Counted from the first letter of the stretch, positions 11,929 through 24,084 are shown. The stretch is DNA of 64,000 bases from Enoplolaimus lenunculus (GCA_030248215.1 JASANG010001480.1:1-64000), one strand, 5' to 3'. Numbers and translations are program-made. Notes: generated from the letters alone by a model not told the origin.

Positions 11929-12215
11929 GGTACGCCGCTTTTAGGGAAGATCCAGGAGTTTCTGACGGGGGTCGGGCTGGCAAATGTTATGAAACGCAAT
12001 TTTTCGCGACAAAATTTTGTGAGTCGAAAATTTGTAAGGTAGGGGGAACCTTATCGTTTTTTACAAAAAATTTAATTTGTAAAAGTTAGGGAGGGATTGT
12101 GTCAATTTTTTACAAAAAATTTTCTGATGTGGGAAATAAGGAAAGGAACATTTTATCATAAAAAAGTTAAAGATGGGAGCGTATGCCCCCCACCGTCCTT
12201 CTGGAACCGCTAGGT
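11929..12215. repeat. Dispersed repeat K (ATGTTATGAAACGCAA)
   Basis: Shares GCAAATGTTATGAAACGC, AAGGTAGGGGGAACCTTATC and TTTATCA blocks with 40560-40855 and 41568-41886, with AGATCCAGG/GGAACCGCTAG ends. Confidence 0.65.
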
Positions 12216-12819
12216 TGCGATTTCTCGCTAAATCGTATTAATAGGGCAGGCTTAAGTTTTGGACTAATTTTTTTGCTTGGGTTTATACGCTTAAGTTTTG
12301 TTTTAGGGTTAAATGTTTACTATAAAAGTTTTGCTGACTGTGACCATGAGATTAAACAAAGACCAAAGTAATTCAGTTGTAAATTTTACAAACACCACAC
12401 GCCAAAAAATCCAGTGTCCATCTGTATTTCAGACCATTAAATAGTTTCGACAATCGAATCCAAAAAAATTTCTCAAAAGCTCGACTTGAAGCACAACTCA
12501 TTTTGTCTCGACTCGCCAGCCAACTGAACAAAACTTTCGGGAAACACGCTGAAATCAGGTAAAACCCAAATATCTACAATATCATGCGTACATCAGATAA
12601 CTTTGGGTGAGGCGCGGAATATTGACACATCAGTCCTGCCTATTGTATGTATGATACTGGGGATTTTGCATAATTTCACAATTTAGTTCATTACGAAGAC
12701 GTGTTCTCAAGTTATCTATAGCACCAATTGTCACAGATTTTGAAATTAAAGCGGACTTGGGCAGCTACGAATCTTAAAATTTGCCCGGAAGTATCTCAAA
12801 TCAAATGTGCAAGCAAAGG
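12216..12819. other. No gene seen; MITE A trace
   Basis: A family A 5' trace at about 12243-12295 (GCTTAAGTTTTGGACTAAT). Nothing else recognised. Confidence 0.4.
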
Positions 12820-12867
12820 CTTAGGAATATGCTTATATACTACTGTAACAGCCTTGTTCTTTACATT
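12820..12867 (+). mobile_element. MITE family A, 3' fragment
   Basis: AGGAATATGCTTATATACTA and TTGTTCTTTACATT match the family A 3' terminus only. Confidence 0.6.
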
Positions 12868-12945
12868 AGTAAAAAACACACACATCTTGTTATGACAATT
12901 TTTTTGCGATAAACTGGGGCTTTTGTTACACATTCCCACACAGGC

Positions 12946-13216
12946 TTAACCCCTTCTCACATTGCGTTGCCTATAGGCAACTCAACGCAGTGTATATACG
13001 GTAAATAATATATATCGCACCGTGTTTAACAATTGCAACACGTATACATAGTACTAAATCACCACAAGACGTGAGAGCCCCCTCGGGCTCGAGCGTCAAG
13101 CTCCTATAGCTGAGTGGTGATGGTATACGCTTCCCACTCCAGTCACTGGAGTTCGAATCCGAGCATAAAAGTAGGTCTCAGAGGTAATAGAAACTATTCA
13201 TGTGAGAAAGGGTTAA
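12946..13216 (+). mobile_element. TTAA-flanked piggyBac-like MITE with tRNA-like core
   Basis: Begins TTAACCCCTTCTCACATTG and ends CATGTGAGAAAGGGTTAA, so the target site is TTAA. The core TATAGCTGAGTGGTGATGG resembles an A box and GGAGTTCGAATCC a B box, both in tRNA-like spacing. The TIR start TTAACCC and the TTAA target are piggyBac traits. No transposase. Confidence 0.85.
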
Positions 13217-13255
13217 GGTCTCAAAAGGCTTATCTAAACCTGAGCCTGAACCTCG

Positions 13256-13818
13256 GGGTTCACGTTATAACCGGGGCAGCTTGGCACATGTTTGTTTCTT
13301 ATTCACAGTTATTGTGTAACATTTGGTCTTCTTATAATCACCATATCATATTCAAAATTTCGTAGTTGTCTGCTATTATCATGACATGTATGTTGTTTTT
13401 GGACCTCAATATCATACGACATATGGTATGCAAAATATCATAAGATATATTTCAAATTGTCTGGACGTTAATTTTGAGGTATTTTGTTGGCAAAATGAAG
13501 TTTACCAGCGTGTATATGGTTTACTAAAGCGCATCTATGCTTTTGAAGCTCAAATATTACTTTGTCCCGCTAGATATCATACGGTACTCGCTGTAATTTT
13601 CGAATATCATATAAGATTCGCATAAATGCACCACAGCATCACATGAGATGCGGGCTCTGGTATATACACATTGAACGTCTGACAGCGGTGGTTTGTACGA
13701 TAATTTCATTTGATATTCGAGCTTCGTCTGTTTACCCGATATGAAAGCTTGAATTTTAACGTTAAACGTTGAATCATCATGAGACAAATCGTGAGCCACA
13801 TGTTCCGGTTATACCATT
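13256..13818. mobile_element. Element M2 (TTCACGTTATAACCGG end, ATATCATATG-rich)
   Basis: GGGTTCACGTTATAACCGG left; CATGTTCCGGTTATACC right. The arms repeat AATATCATA palindromes. Confidence 0.65.
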
Positions 13819-14165
13819 AATCCAGCGGAAGCCCCAGCCTTAACTTTTAAAAAGGGAGGAAAATGTACAAGAGCCCCCGGGTAAAACTGACGATTCATCT
13901 TGAAAATTTATCAAATATTTTTCGTTTCTTTTACATTTTACACCATTGCCTCCAAGATTTTTAAGCCATACCATGGATAAAATCCCACGGTTTGAAATTA
14001 TGATAAATTCAAAATTTGCGTTTCCGAAAATCATCACTGACAACGTACAATGCTCATGTCAACTCGTGTATTAGCGAAAAGATGACAATTAATGATTTGT
14101 ATTGGCTTGTAGAATGGTTCCAAATGTGTGGTAAACAAGTAAGCGATTCGTTTTTCAAAGGTCGT

Positions 14166-14413
14166 CCTATGTAAAGATCAGAGGCGGAACGTTTTTCTGT
14201 TGAACTGCAATACAGTAGGCTTAAGGTTTAGACTAATTTTTTACTGGCTTAGGCTTAGGCTTAGGCTTCAGAATATGCTCATTCATACGCTTTGGCTTAG
14301 GCTTAGGTTAAGGCTTAGGATGAAAACTCATCCTTACGCTTAGGTTTAAGCTTAGGCTTAGGCTTAGGAATATGCTTATAGTACTGTTAAGCCCCTGATC
14401 ATTGCATTGGCCC
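14166..14413 (+). mobile_element. MITE family A
   Basis: ATGTAAAGATCAGAGGCGG at the left, CCCCTGATCATTGCATTGG at the right, TTAGGC-rich interior. It abuts a family F element at 14414. Confidence 0.85.
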
Positions 14414-14523
14414 AAGGGTTGCAGCTGCAAGAACTTCAAAGCTGCGTTATGTCCAAACTTGCACATGCAAATTGGACGAGCAAGTTTTTGCTGCAAGAAC
14501 TTGCACGTATGAATAGAGCTTAA
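14414..14523. mobile_element. MITE family F, right half
   Basis: TTGCAGCTGCAAGAACTTC and ACTTGCACGTATGAATAGAG; its left part is replaced by the MITE A end at 14413. Confidence 0.7.
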
Positions 14524-15841
14524 TTCATAGCATATTGTATTAACAATAAATAGTGCTATGCATATAGATTTGCAACAATCTGTACTCCAAATGTATTTCT
14601 CGTTGTTTGATTAATCAACTCATCGGAATTTGCAGCTTTTGTATTTTATGGTAGCAATGTTACTATTTTTATAAATAAATTTCGTTTCTATGTTTTGGTT
14701 TATGGGCAAAAATTTCTGACCGCAAACAAAGAAAGAACGGTACATTCCCGATTGCTGCACCGCTGCTGTGGTATATAAACCAACAAAACTTACCACTCGC
14801 TGAAGGGACATTTATTATTGCACAGAATGAACCCAGTTGCATACTCTTGTCTTTAATTAATATTCTTTATTGACATTGTGTTTCAGAAATATGAACGCAG
14901 TGTGTTTCGATGAAGCGATTACCAACCAGCAACAGTAACTGTTGTGCACTGACTGACTATAAAACATTAAAATAACTGCATTCACATTTTGAGTAAAAAC
15001 ATTTTGCCCATAAATCATACTTTTCAATTCCTATACCACTGATCATCTGAAAGGTTTTCAAACGCACTAACTCCTGCAATTATGGATCACATAATTTGAC
15101 CCAGAAATGGTGACCAATCAAATGTGAAACACGCGTTGAATTTCGAAGCTCAACACTTACTGATTTGAAACATTTACAACATCTGTCACCAACTGGCAAT
15201 AGATGCTATACACATTGAAGAATATACACATGTTCGCTTATTAGCACTGGTTTTGACAACTTCTTGTAACTTTAGTTAATTTATTGCAAAAGTATAGCGA
15301 AATATGCGTTCATTACTGCAAAAATACAATTTGGCTGTAATCAAACCTTTACGACTAAGGCTAACTTTTAGAACTACAACCAAACTTTTTGAATCAATTC
15401 TGTGCTATTTTTATCTCGGGGGGGGGGGTATACTTCAGGTCCTTTCGTATTTTGAAATGACATTAAGCAGGGTGGAACTATCGCCATTGGCCCCTACACA
15501 AGCAATTTTATTATATATTGGGATTGCTAAAATCGTTGATAGACTACTTTTGGGACTGTTTTAACCATATGAAAGAGTGCCGATTAAAGTGGGGGCGCTT
15601 GGGGTGGTAAACCCCCTTCCTGCTTAGTGTCCTTCGAAAGGTGTTTAAGAGCCTAACAGTCCGCCTGAATGGACGAATTGGATTACCAAGGCATCCTCAG
15701 CTGCTGAAACTGTGATGGAACTTCTCCACTGTAGCGTAGGGTGGTCCAAAAGTGTGAAAATAACTACAGCCATGCTGTCAATAATGAACAAGCTACAAGT
15801 AAGCTTAAGCTTAAACCTAAACTCTAAGCCTGTTATTATAG
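14524..15841. other. No gene recognised
   Basis: Contains an element H end near 14824 (CAGTTGCATACTCTTG), a MITE P half-end near 15187, and a G-run near 15418. The AATAAA on the minus strand near 15280 is a distant candidate for the Dlx transcript end. Confidence 0.4.
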
Positions 15842-16020
15842 CCGTATTCTCTAATGTATGGGTAGCATCTATTGCCAGTTGATGGTAAATTTTCAAACAA
15901 CCAAACTGTGCAAACCAGGAAACTGTTCAAATTTGTGCGCAAACTTTTACTGTTGGTTCAAAAATCATCCGAAATTAGAAACTATAATCATAGATGCTAC
16001 ACACATTTGAGAATACTGCG
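15842..16020. mobile_element. Short MITE P (TAGCATCTATTGCCAGTTG TIR) next to the Dlx stop codon
   Basis: CGTATTCTCTAATGTATGGG plus AGCATCTATTGCCAGTTG left, and the inverted GATGCTACACACATTTGAGA right. Single ends of the same TIR occur near 7505, 15187, 21487, 29347, 37133, 41250 and 51957. Confidence 0.65.
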
Positions 16021-16041
16021 CTATATGAGTGATATCAATGT

Positions 16042-17878
16042 TCACCGCCTTAGAGAACAGTTGAAAAATAACTGCTCTGTAGAATGATGTTGTTGCAATG
16101 AATTCAGATCAGAATGTAAATTGTCATTTTTGAACCAGTTCTGATCAATGGTACTGTGGCACCTCGACATATTTTGTTGGTTAACGCTTGAGCCAAGTCG
16201 CGGTATTGCGGTGTTTTCACGGTTTTGCACAGTTAAACTTGCAATGTTTGACGTTGGCAAGCGGTCTTCGGTAAGCAGAGCCGGATGACGTTTTGCTGTG
16301 GCGACTTTTTTACACTTTGAACGTCGATTTTGAAACCAAATTTTGACCTGAAACGTAAAATTATTACTGCTACTTGAATCGAGTATATGGCACTGCGTTC
16401 ACATGGCCAGGGTCCAAAACAAAGCCGCCCACCAACAGATGTTTTCATTTCTCAGCGGGGCAAAAGCCTTGTACTGTTTAAATGAAAATGACCATTTATC
16501 GTGTTGACACGTATCAGCTTTTACCGTTTTGTGGCAATAGACGCACGTTGCTATACGGTACTAGACGTTAAAATAGTCGAGAAGTATAGCGTCATCCATT
16601 GTCGTTTGAAAGTTTTGCCCATGTATGGAACAAGGCCAGATCGTTTTCCGGAGGGGTTATAATAGAGTCAGTTTAAGGTTTCGACTAATTTTTTTGCGTA
16701 GGCTTAGGAATAGGGTCATCCGTACGCATAGGCTTAAGCTTGGGCTTAGGCTTAGGGTTAGGAATATGCTTATACTACTGTTCCGGCCCTGTTATATACA
16801 TGGGCTGAAAGTTTTGTGCCGTGGTTACCACACCTACCGATGAGAAACGCGAGCGCAGCTGTTAAGATCTCGAGCGCAAAACCAACTCACCATGCGAGTC
16901 AATTGCAGCATTTAAAGTACAAACTTACTAAATGAAAAATTTCGTTATTGACGGCTAAGCTTAGAAATCGACTTAATTTTGTACTTTACTGTCCGGCAAC
17001 AGTTGTGGAAAAAATAAAATTTTGAAGCTTTTTTTGATTGGCTACAAACGATAGCCTTAAAGCGGAAATTATCTGACAAATCAGGTGGCGAGTTCGAACA
17101 CTTCCACGGCTGTACTGCTGTGACGCGACAAATAATTTAGATTAATCGTTGTCGGCCCTGAGAACAGACGGCAAACTAAGGGTTGCACTTGTCTCAGACT
17201 CCGTCAGAAAATCGACCTCTGGCTGCGGTAGAATTCGTCGCGGAGGTTTTTGCAATTTCGGTAGTGAAACATTGCATAATTTAACAAAATTTATTTGTTT
17301 GGTGCGGTTCCTCTTAACTCATAACACAATTTTAAAAATTGAACAACACCTTACAGATATTTGCTTACATTCGTAAATTAAACATTATTTCAACTGCCTA
17401 ATTGCGCCTCACCTCCGGCTCCGGCAAATGTTGTTGACCTCCGGCTCTGGTATTTTTTACCTCCGGTTACACCCTGCTAAACGGTTTTTAATAATATAGA
17501 AATGGGGGGAGGTGGGGATGGACCAATATCTCAGGGTACGATAGCAATTTACCTGAGTTTGTGTAATACCCAACGAAGCGGCCAATTCAGCTCGTTCTGG
17601 CAACGCAAGATACTGCGTTCGGCGGAACCGTTTGTTAAGTGCGTCAATTTGCAACGATGAATAACTGGTTCGCGGTTTACGCAGTTTTGGACTGTGTTCC
17701 TTTTGATGACCCGCCAGGTCCGGATCGACAAGTTGTCCGTGAGATTTGCTTGTATTCCCGACAGCGTCAACGCAAAATATCGGCGAAGTATTTGATGAGG
17801 TATTTGAGGTTGAAATGCGAGGATACGATGCCTGCGTAAAGGTTGAATTTTGCGTTCGCTCGCCAGATGAGCGTCCAG
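16042..17878 (-). CDS. Dlx: Distal-less/Dlx-family homeodomain transcription factor (two 3' exons; 5' exon not found)
   Basis: Nuclear DNA-binding regulator of limb, appendage and neural patterning in bilaterians. Exon 17878-17553 begins after a TTTATTTCAG acceptor in phase 1, carries a Ser/Thr-rich linker, then [39 protein letters not shown] and ITQTQ, ending at GTAAAT. Exon 16347-16042 opens with [14 protein letters not shown] and ends with CSLRR-stop. [18 protein letters not shown] and the intron between homeodomain Gln44 and Val45 are diagnostic of Dlx. One oddity is Cys in RSKCKK where most Dlx proteins have Tyr. The C-terminal tail is about 85 residues, with no recognised motif. The N-terminal exon, needed to give one base of phase, lies above 17878 and was not identified. 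Confidence 0.93.
16617..16805 (+). mobile_element. MITE family B (GGGCCGGATCG TIR, TTAGGC interior)
   Basis: GCCCATGTATGGAACAAGGC left, CCCTGTTATATACATGGGC right. It shares GTCAGTTTAAG, TTTCGACTAATT and the TTAGGC interior with family A although the outer TIR differs. Confidence 0.85.
17140..17475. mobile_element. Family I (CCGGAG-rich) element just below Dlx exon 17878-17553
   Basis: Interior GTCAGAAAATCGACCTCTGG and right end CCTCCGGTTACACCCTGC. It occupies the intron between the two homeobox exons. Confidence 0.65.
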
Positions 17879-18304
17879 CTGAAATAAAATGACTTTCAAT
17901 TTAATTATATTTTCAAACATAAAATTCCGTTCGAGTTACGTCAACAATTATGTCAAATATACAAAGCGTTTATATTGATGCTAAAATAGCGTTTTACCAC
18001 ACTACCGATTCACTTAAGGCTTCTCTGAGTACAAAAAGGGTTTTAAAGATGTCGGTTGAAATACGAATTATGACGTATGGACTCTATCCACTAAACGGTG
18101 TACTGTGGGTGTCCCTGTTTTCGTTTTTAAAAACTGTTAAGAAATAAGCATTTGGTGACCTTTTTTACATTAAAAACCGCTTGTTATAATCATGTTTCGC
18201 CTTACAAATTGGACTCGTAAACGCTAATTCCTGTAAATACGAATTCTGGTACAAACGTTAATGTCGAACTTTTATTTCTTTTGCTTATTCACTGTTTCAA
18301 CATG

Positions 18305-18404
18305 AAAAAATTGCAGCTGCAAGTTCTTCAAATGAATTTTTTGAAAAAAGTTGCAGCTGGAAGTTTCAGCTGCGAGAAACATTAACGCGTAAAAGAAGGC
18401 TTTA
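18305..18404. mobile_element. MITE family F, right half, upstream of the Dlx exons
   Basis: TTGCAGCTGCAAGTTCTTC and GAAACATTAACGCGTAAAAG; only one clear end. Confidence 0.6.
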
Positions 18405-19237
18405 CTCGAAATTTCGCGACTTGAAAAGATTTTCATTTTCACATACGCATACACTTTGTATTTAGTGCTTAAAATGTAAAACCAGTCCCGTCACCATCAC
18501 CGTAGGATTGCCTAATATCAAATACCCCTCCAACCCCTTTGAACTCATCTGTCAAATTGCTTGCCTTCCACAGTTTCTTCGCCCCATGCGTACTGGCCCA
18601 CGCCGATTTGGCAATAATACGGCAGATTGCAATTGCAACTATGTGAACTGCAGTCGTTGTTGTCAAACACATTTGCAGTCCTGCAATTTTTCATTCCTGA
18701 ATCGTTGCAACGGTCGTCTGACTGGGTCAACTCCGAAACCCCCCCATGAAGTAGTAAATCCGGCAAATAGCAATCTATTAAATCATAAGCTTCGTTGTTG
18801 AAGCAAATATTTGACTCTGAGCATTGGAATCGGTGCATCCTTGCGAAGCAACGTTAGATTTTACAGAATCCCGTCTTTGACGATAAACAGCATTCGGCTA
18901 AATTTTGATTATGCAGATTTGACGAGCAGCCAGGGACTGGAACAGGTTACTGTTTGATGCATGAAATACTGCGGCATACAACTTTGATTTTCAATGAAAA
19001 TATATCCAGTTCGAGGTGTTGTTGTTTACTGTATAAACGATCCCTGGACGACCCAACAGATTTGTTGCAAAGTTGATCATGAGTTGGGTAGCAGATCCTT
19101 CGTGTGCTGACATTGTCTTTCACTGCTTCGGTGTCTTGACTTCTTCAATCGTAGACTTAGCTTATCACAATGTATATTTTACTTAACATTTATGTCGCGG
19201 AAAAACGCAAAGCTATGCTACAACTGTTACTTGAACT
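18405..19237. other. Upstream of the known Dlx exons; possible 5' exon not resolved
   Basis: A 97-codon minus-strand frame (18838-18545, starting MHRFQCSESN, Cys/Asn-rich) lies where a first Dlx exon could be, but has no strong donor in the needed phase. Confidence 0.25.
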
Positions 19238-19491
19238 ACACACAAAAAAGTATTTCTGAATTTATTCAGAAAAGTGTTTTCTGTGGCAAATCTGAAAAGT
19301 TTTGCTGATATTTAAGACAATTTTTTCTAAAAATAATTGGAAAATGTTTATTTTCAGCTTTATTTCAAAACGTTTTTTGAAAACATTTCTGTTATAACAG
19401 AAATACTTTTCAAGTGCACCTTGCTAATCATATTTCTCAAATGTAAGAAATTTTTTCTTAAATATCAGAAATATTATTTTGAGTGTAATAC
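19238..19491. mobile_element. Palindromic AT-rich MITE O
   Basis: ACACAAAAAAGTATTTCTGA left, TCAGAAATATTATTTTGAGT right; inner TTCTGAAAA/TTTTCAGAA arms. Confidence 0.65.
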
Positions 19492-19512
19492 TAAGCTGAA
19501 ATGATGTGGATC

Positions 19513-19800
19513 AGGGTGTAACCGGATATCCGTTTCCGGTAAAGTCGGTGTCTGTTGTCGTTTCTGCTACAGAAATAACGGAAATTGTATTATTTTGCGT
19601 TCAATATTAGTCAGATATAAATCACGAATATTACTCGCAATTTTTCGCTACAGATATGCTACATTGTTTGAAAGGAAATAAAAATTACGAAATGCGTGAA
19701 TATATGTGCGCCTCAATTGTGTTGGCAGAAACATAAAAACATCTTCTAAACGTTTATTTTGCAATATTTGTTTTTCGTTTTGCTGTTCCGTTATGCGGGT
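19513..19800. mobile_element. Family I element, left end
   Basis: CAGGGTGTAACCGGATATCC then GGTAAAGTCGGTGTCTG. Similar left ends occur at 26688 and 48527; right ends not defined. Confidence 0.55.
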
Positions 19801-19822
19801 TTGATGGCTGGCGACAAATGCT

Positions 19823-19937
19823 ACGCTGCAAAAAATGGTGAGTCAAATTGAGTCTTTTCGAAATAATTTCAACCGGACTACGCAAACTGAGTAAAATTCG
19901 ACTCCTCCAGAGTCAAAACCGACTCACTAAGTTCCCC
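19823..19937. mobile_element. MITE family D, right end lost
   Basis: GCTGCAAAAAATGGTGAGTC left; ends after GACTCACTAAGTTCCCC. Confidence 0.75.
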
Positions 19938-20277
19938 GTAATTTTTGTAAATACATTGAGATGGTTGACACTATCCTGTCATAAAGATTCGGATTGCACA
20001 ATTTTCGATTAAAGTTGATTCTGTGGTGTGTTTATTTCAAGTTTATTTCTTTTTTATTAAACTTTTATACTAAAATACCTTCTCAGCTCCAGTAAATAAA
20101 TTCAAAAATTTACGCTAGAGTTTTATAATTTAATTAAAATTTGATGTAAAGACCATTGAAAGTAATGTTTTTACACGAGACAGGTTACTCGCTGCGACAA
20201 ACAGGTGTTTAAGCTACGATATAAATGTGAAAATCTCCAATGTTGTGTCAAATTCAACTTAAAGCCAACACATGTAA

Positions 20278-20545
20278 TTCGGGATTCACGTTATAACCGG
20301 GCACAAGGGTCACGGTTTGTCCCATGTTGATTCAACGTCAACGTTAAATTTCGGGCTCTTATAGCGGGTCAACAGACAAAACTCGAGTGTCATATGATAT
20401 TAGCTTACAAACGACTGCTCTTAAATGTTCAACATGTGCAAGAGTCGGTATGTCACGTGATACTGTGGGACATTTATGCGAATATCATATGAAATTCCAA
20501 AATTTCAACGAATGTCATATGATATTCAGCGGGACAGTGTAATCT
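20278..20545. mobile_element. Element M2-like (TTCACGTTATAACCGG, TCATATGATATT)
   Basis: GGGATTCACGTTATAACCGG left, repeated TCATATGATATT words and a CAGCGGGACAG end; the right TIR is not clear. Confidence 0.55.
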
Positions 20546-21698
20546 TTGGGTACTAATAAATGAATGAAGAGTTGGAGTACAGAGGCATAAATGTGCTTTA
20601 AATACCAAATACATGCCTGCAAATCGTTTCCGACACAAAATCGCTTCTGAAGCTTCTTACTCATGCGTCCATTCAGATGTCGTATTTGAGTTAGAAAATG
20701 CGAAACTGAATTTATCCATAAAAGTTTATATTTAAAATAATTTTGTAGAAAAACAGTTTCAATACCAGTCATATTTTTTCCGTTGAAAACAGCGAAATTT
20801 GTCTCAAAGTTGGAATTTAAAAAAATTTAATACGTCAACGGATCTGAGATGCTTAAAATGTTGTATTAAATTTGAAAATTAGCTTACGGTTTAAAATTCG
20901 TCCTTTTCAAGGCGGCACTAAACCTTGACTCAAAAATAAATTTTTTAGATAAATTATATACATATTATATATTTATGTATATATATGTGTATTCATTATA
21001 TACATATAATATATGTGTGTGTATTTATTGTTATAAACATTTAAAATTGTAGTGAAAATGTAAAAAATCAAACTAAAAAGACAAAATGACACAAAAAAAC
21101 TATTATATTTGAAATAGAAATACCCTGAAGGCAAAGGTAAAACCTTCATTACTGTCATTGTTGCAGTTGAAATTGGCTTTTTGACAAAATTCAAACACGA
21201 AATAGCAAATAAATTTGATTGACTGGTAAATAATCAGGGGCGCCCTTGGGATCAAGGTATACACAGAAGATACTCATGCGACCTGTACCGTAACCTGCTG
21301 GATCCTGGTTTAACAGTTAATCTCAAAAAATTATACCTGTAAACTTTAGCTGAAACAGGGTTCGCGTGTTGTCAAATCAGAGCCAACGCTAAGTCGACCG
21401 AATCAATCAGTGGTAACTTACAGGATATTTAGCGAGACAACATATTGTTCAGTTTTGTCTTAAACGTATTTATCTGACTGTTATTTGCACGTATTCTCAA
21501 ATGTGTGTAGCAAATATCTGTTCACTGGTGGGTGATTTGAAATGATGGTAACTTTAGTAAGCCAAAAAATTCAATCTTTGGCAGTTTTTGCATGGTTTGG
21601 CCTACTGTGGGATAAAATTTGAAATCATTAACACGATAATTCCTTATTTTCAACGGTAGGATAACACTACAACCTCAGACGACGTTCGACTCGTTTGT
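20546..21698. other. No gene seen
   Basis: TA-rich tract 20940-21025; MITE P half-end near 21487; otherwise unrecognised. Confidence 0.4.
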
Positions 21699-21893
21699 GG
21701 CCCAAGTATAGAATAGGGCCGGATCGTTTTCAGAAGGAGCTACAAATAGAGTCAGTTTAAGCTTTAGACTATTTTTTGCTTAGGCTTTGGCTTAGGCTTA
21801 GGAATAGGCTCATCCATACGCTTAGGCGTAGGCATATGCTTAGGCTTAGGAATATGCTTATACTACTGTTCCGGCCCTATTCTATACATGAAC
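21699..21893 (+). mobile_element. MITE family B
   Basis: GGCCCAAGTATAGAATAGGG left, CGGCCCTATTCTATACATG right. Confidence 0.88.
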
Positions 21894-22525
21894 CCCGTTT
21901 GAGACCGTCCGACGCCGTCCGTGACTGTACAATATCGTATTCGAATTATTCACTTACGATACCGTACAGTCACGGAAGGCGCCACACGGCAAGTATGTTT
22001 TACCACCACTCTTAGTTGAACCTTACCTTTTACAACCACACTTGAAAATATTCAAAATCGAACAGTTCAAAGCAGTCTACTCCACCGACTGCAGTAACGA
22101 CCAGCCCCGCCGGTCAGGTTTCAACTGTACAGACTCGATCAACAACCATTTTCTATCAAAACAACACCATTTAAAAGCCTAAGAAATTCTAATTTTCTAA
22201 ATTTGATGGCTTCAACAAACACCAGGCCTGCCTCCTCAGATATTGCACCTTGTCGACGGGCGCCTGCGAACCCCTGTCCCCCAGTCATGAGTATTAGTCA
22301 AAAAATGCAATTTGTATTTCAAAAGCAATAAATATTTAACATTTGATGGAAATTCTTGCAGTTTTAACGGCGTCCAAAATTTTGCAAACAAATGCCGCAG
22401 CAACGACTATTTTTTATTGTTCATTTTAAAATAAAAGCCTCAAACGATAATGTCGCATCGATTGGACACTGATCTATTTGAATATATGTTGTATATGTAA
22501 CGTATAACCAACGCTACAAACGGGC
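21894..22525. other. No gene seen
   Basis: Stop-rich and unrecognised; GTCCGTGACTGTAC and its inverse GTACAGTCACGGA near 21920-21980 form a short stem. Confidence 0.4.
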
Positions 22526-22773
22526 ACCAATGTAAACATTAGGGGCGGATCAGTATTATGAGCATATTCCTAAGCCTAAGCCTAAACCTAAGCTTAAGCC
22601 TACGCCCATGCGTAAGAATTAGTTTATTCCTTAGCCTAAGCCTAAGCTTAAGCCTAAGCCTAAGCCTACGCCTAAAGCCTAAGCCAAGCAAAAAAATTAG
22701 TCTAAAGCAAGCATAAGATTACTCTATTGCAGTCCCACAGATAAACGTTCCGCCTCTGATCTTTACATGGGCC
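22526..22773 (-). mobile_element. MITE family A
   Basis: Both TIRs are present (CCAATGTAAACATTAGGGGC left, CTGATCTTTACATGGGCC right) around runs of CCTAAG. Confidence 0.88.
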
Positions 22774-23202
22774 TAAGCGGGTCACAGAGTGAGATCGGAG
22801 AGATATACCGTAAGGCACGTTTTCCCGGCTAAATTTGTTCGATGCTGTTGATAAGATTTTCAATATTCCTCTGGTTGACTATGCTTGCTCGCAAATACTT
22901 AGTTCGACGTTTACTGCTTACAAACATCAATTTAAGGTCGGCAAAATGTTGCGTTACATGCAAATGTTATAGTCAAAAACTGCATTTTTTGCAATTAGGT
23001 GCACGCGTCGTGCACTAGCGGGGTGTTTAAAAACAAAATGCGTTGTTTGAGCAGAGCAGTGCCGTATCTTTGGTGGGAGGGCAGCCACCTCTCTCAAAAG
23101 TCAATGTCAGGGTGCCAAATCTAAAGTTGAGGGGTCCAAAAGTCAATAACCTCTGCTCTGTTATCCAACCCGGGTTCTTGTTAAGTCCTGTACAAACTGG
23201 TT

Positions 23203-23272
23203 CATGTACAGAACAGGGCTGGAACGTTTTCTAGCTGGACTGTAATAGAGTCAGCTTAAGCTTTAGACTAAA
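23203..23272 (+). mobile_element. MITE family A/B 5' fragment
   Basis: CATGTACAGAACAGGGCTGG then GAGTCAGCTTAAGCTTTAG; no right end. Confidence 0.65.
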
Positions 23273-23446
23273 AACATTAGCTTGCTTTTTTGAAGTTCTG
23301 TGTACAAACAATGTTTTTTATGAAAACACCCATCTGTACAGTCTTCCAATCAGACCCGTGGTTTATACTGGGAAATCCCCTGTTATTTGTATCAGCTTCG
23401 GCCACAGAGTCTTTTAGCAGCCTAACACTGTGGATAATTCGGCTCA

Positions 23447-23591
23447 CGTAAACTTTAAGGGGCGTCCAGGTTGCTGGTGGTTCAATAAAAGAGTAGGTTT
23501 AAGCTTAGGAACTCATTTTTGCAACGCTTAGGCTTAGGCTTAGGAATATATACCCTTTATCTACTGGTACGCCACTAAAAGTATCATGGCC
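23447..23591 (+). mobile_element. MITE family C
   Basis: AACTTTAAGGGGCGTCCAGG left, CACTAAAAGTATCATGGCC right. Confidence 0.82.
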
Positions 23592-24084
23592 GATAATTCA
23601 AAGCTACGCCGATAGAAAGGTAAAAATGAACGTAAATAACATAGCTAAAGTATGGTACCAAAAAGCGACGTTAAACGAGTTACCCGGGTTTGAAAGCCAA
23701 CAGCGGCGCTGTCATCTCTTTGTCTCGTTTCGTCCGTTAAAATTTGTCATAAAATCTCTTAATTACCACCATTTAAGAGCCAATCAACGCTCAAAAAGTG
23801 ATGTTTTAGTTCGAGTAAATGAACTCATAAAAATGAGCATTTTTTGAAGATTTAACTCGAGTATTTTGTAATTAATTGATAGTTGGTGGTTTTTACTATC
23901 GAAGTTTTAGTAATAAATTAAGCTAAGATTTTATGTCGAGAACGAATATATCTCACAAGTGAAACTGTTTTAGGATTCGGAAGATTATTTTAAATTATGG
24001 TAAAATGTGCGTTTATTCTTGTTTCTCCAAAAATTTTCGAGAAACGATGTATTATCTCCAAACTTCAGCTCGTATAGGCCCCTG

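Noticed and set aside
18545-18838. Cys/Asn-rich frame as the Dlx first exon
   Set aside because: Position is right but it shows no Dlx N-terminal motif and no good donor in phase 1.
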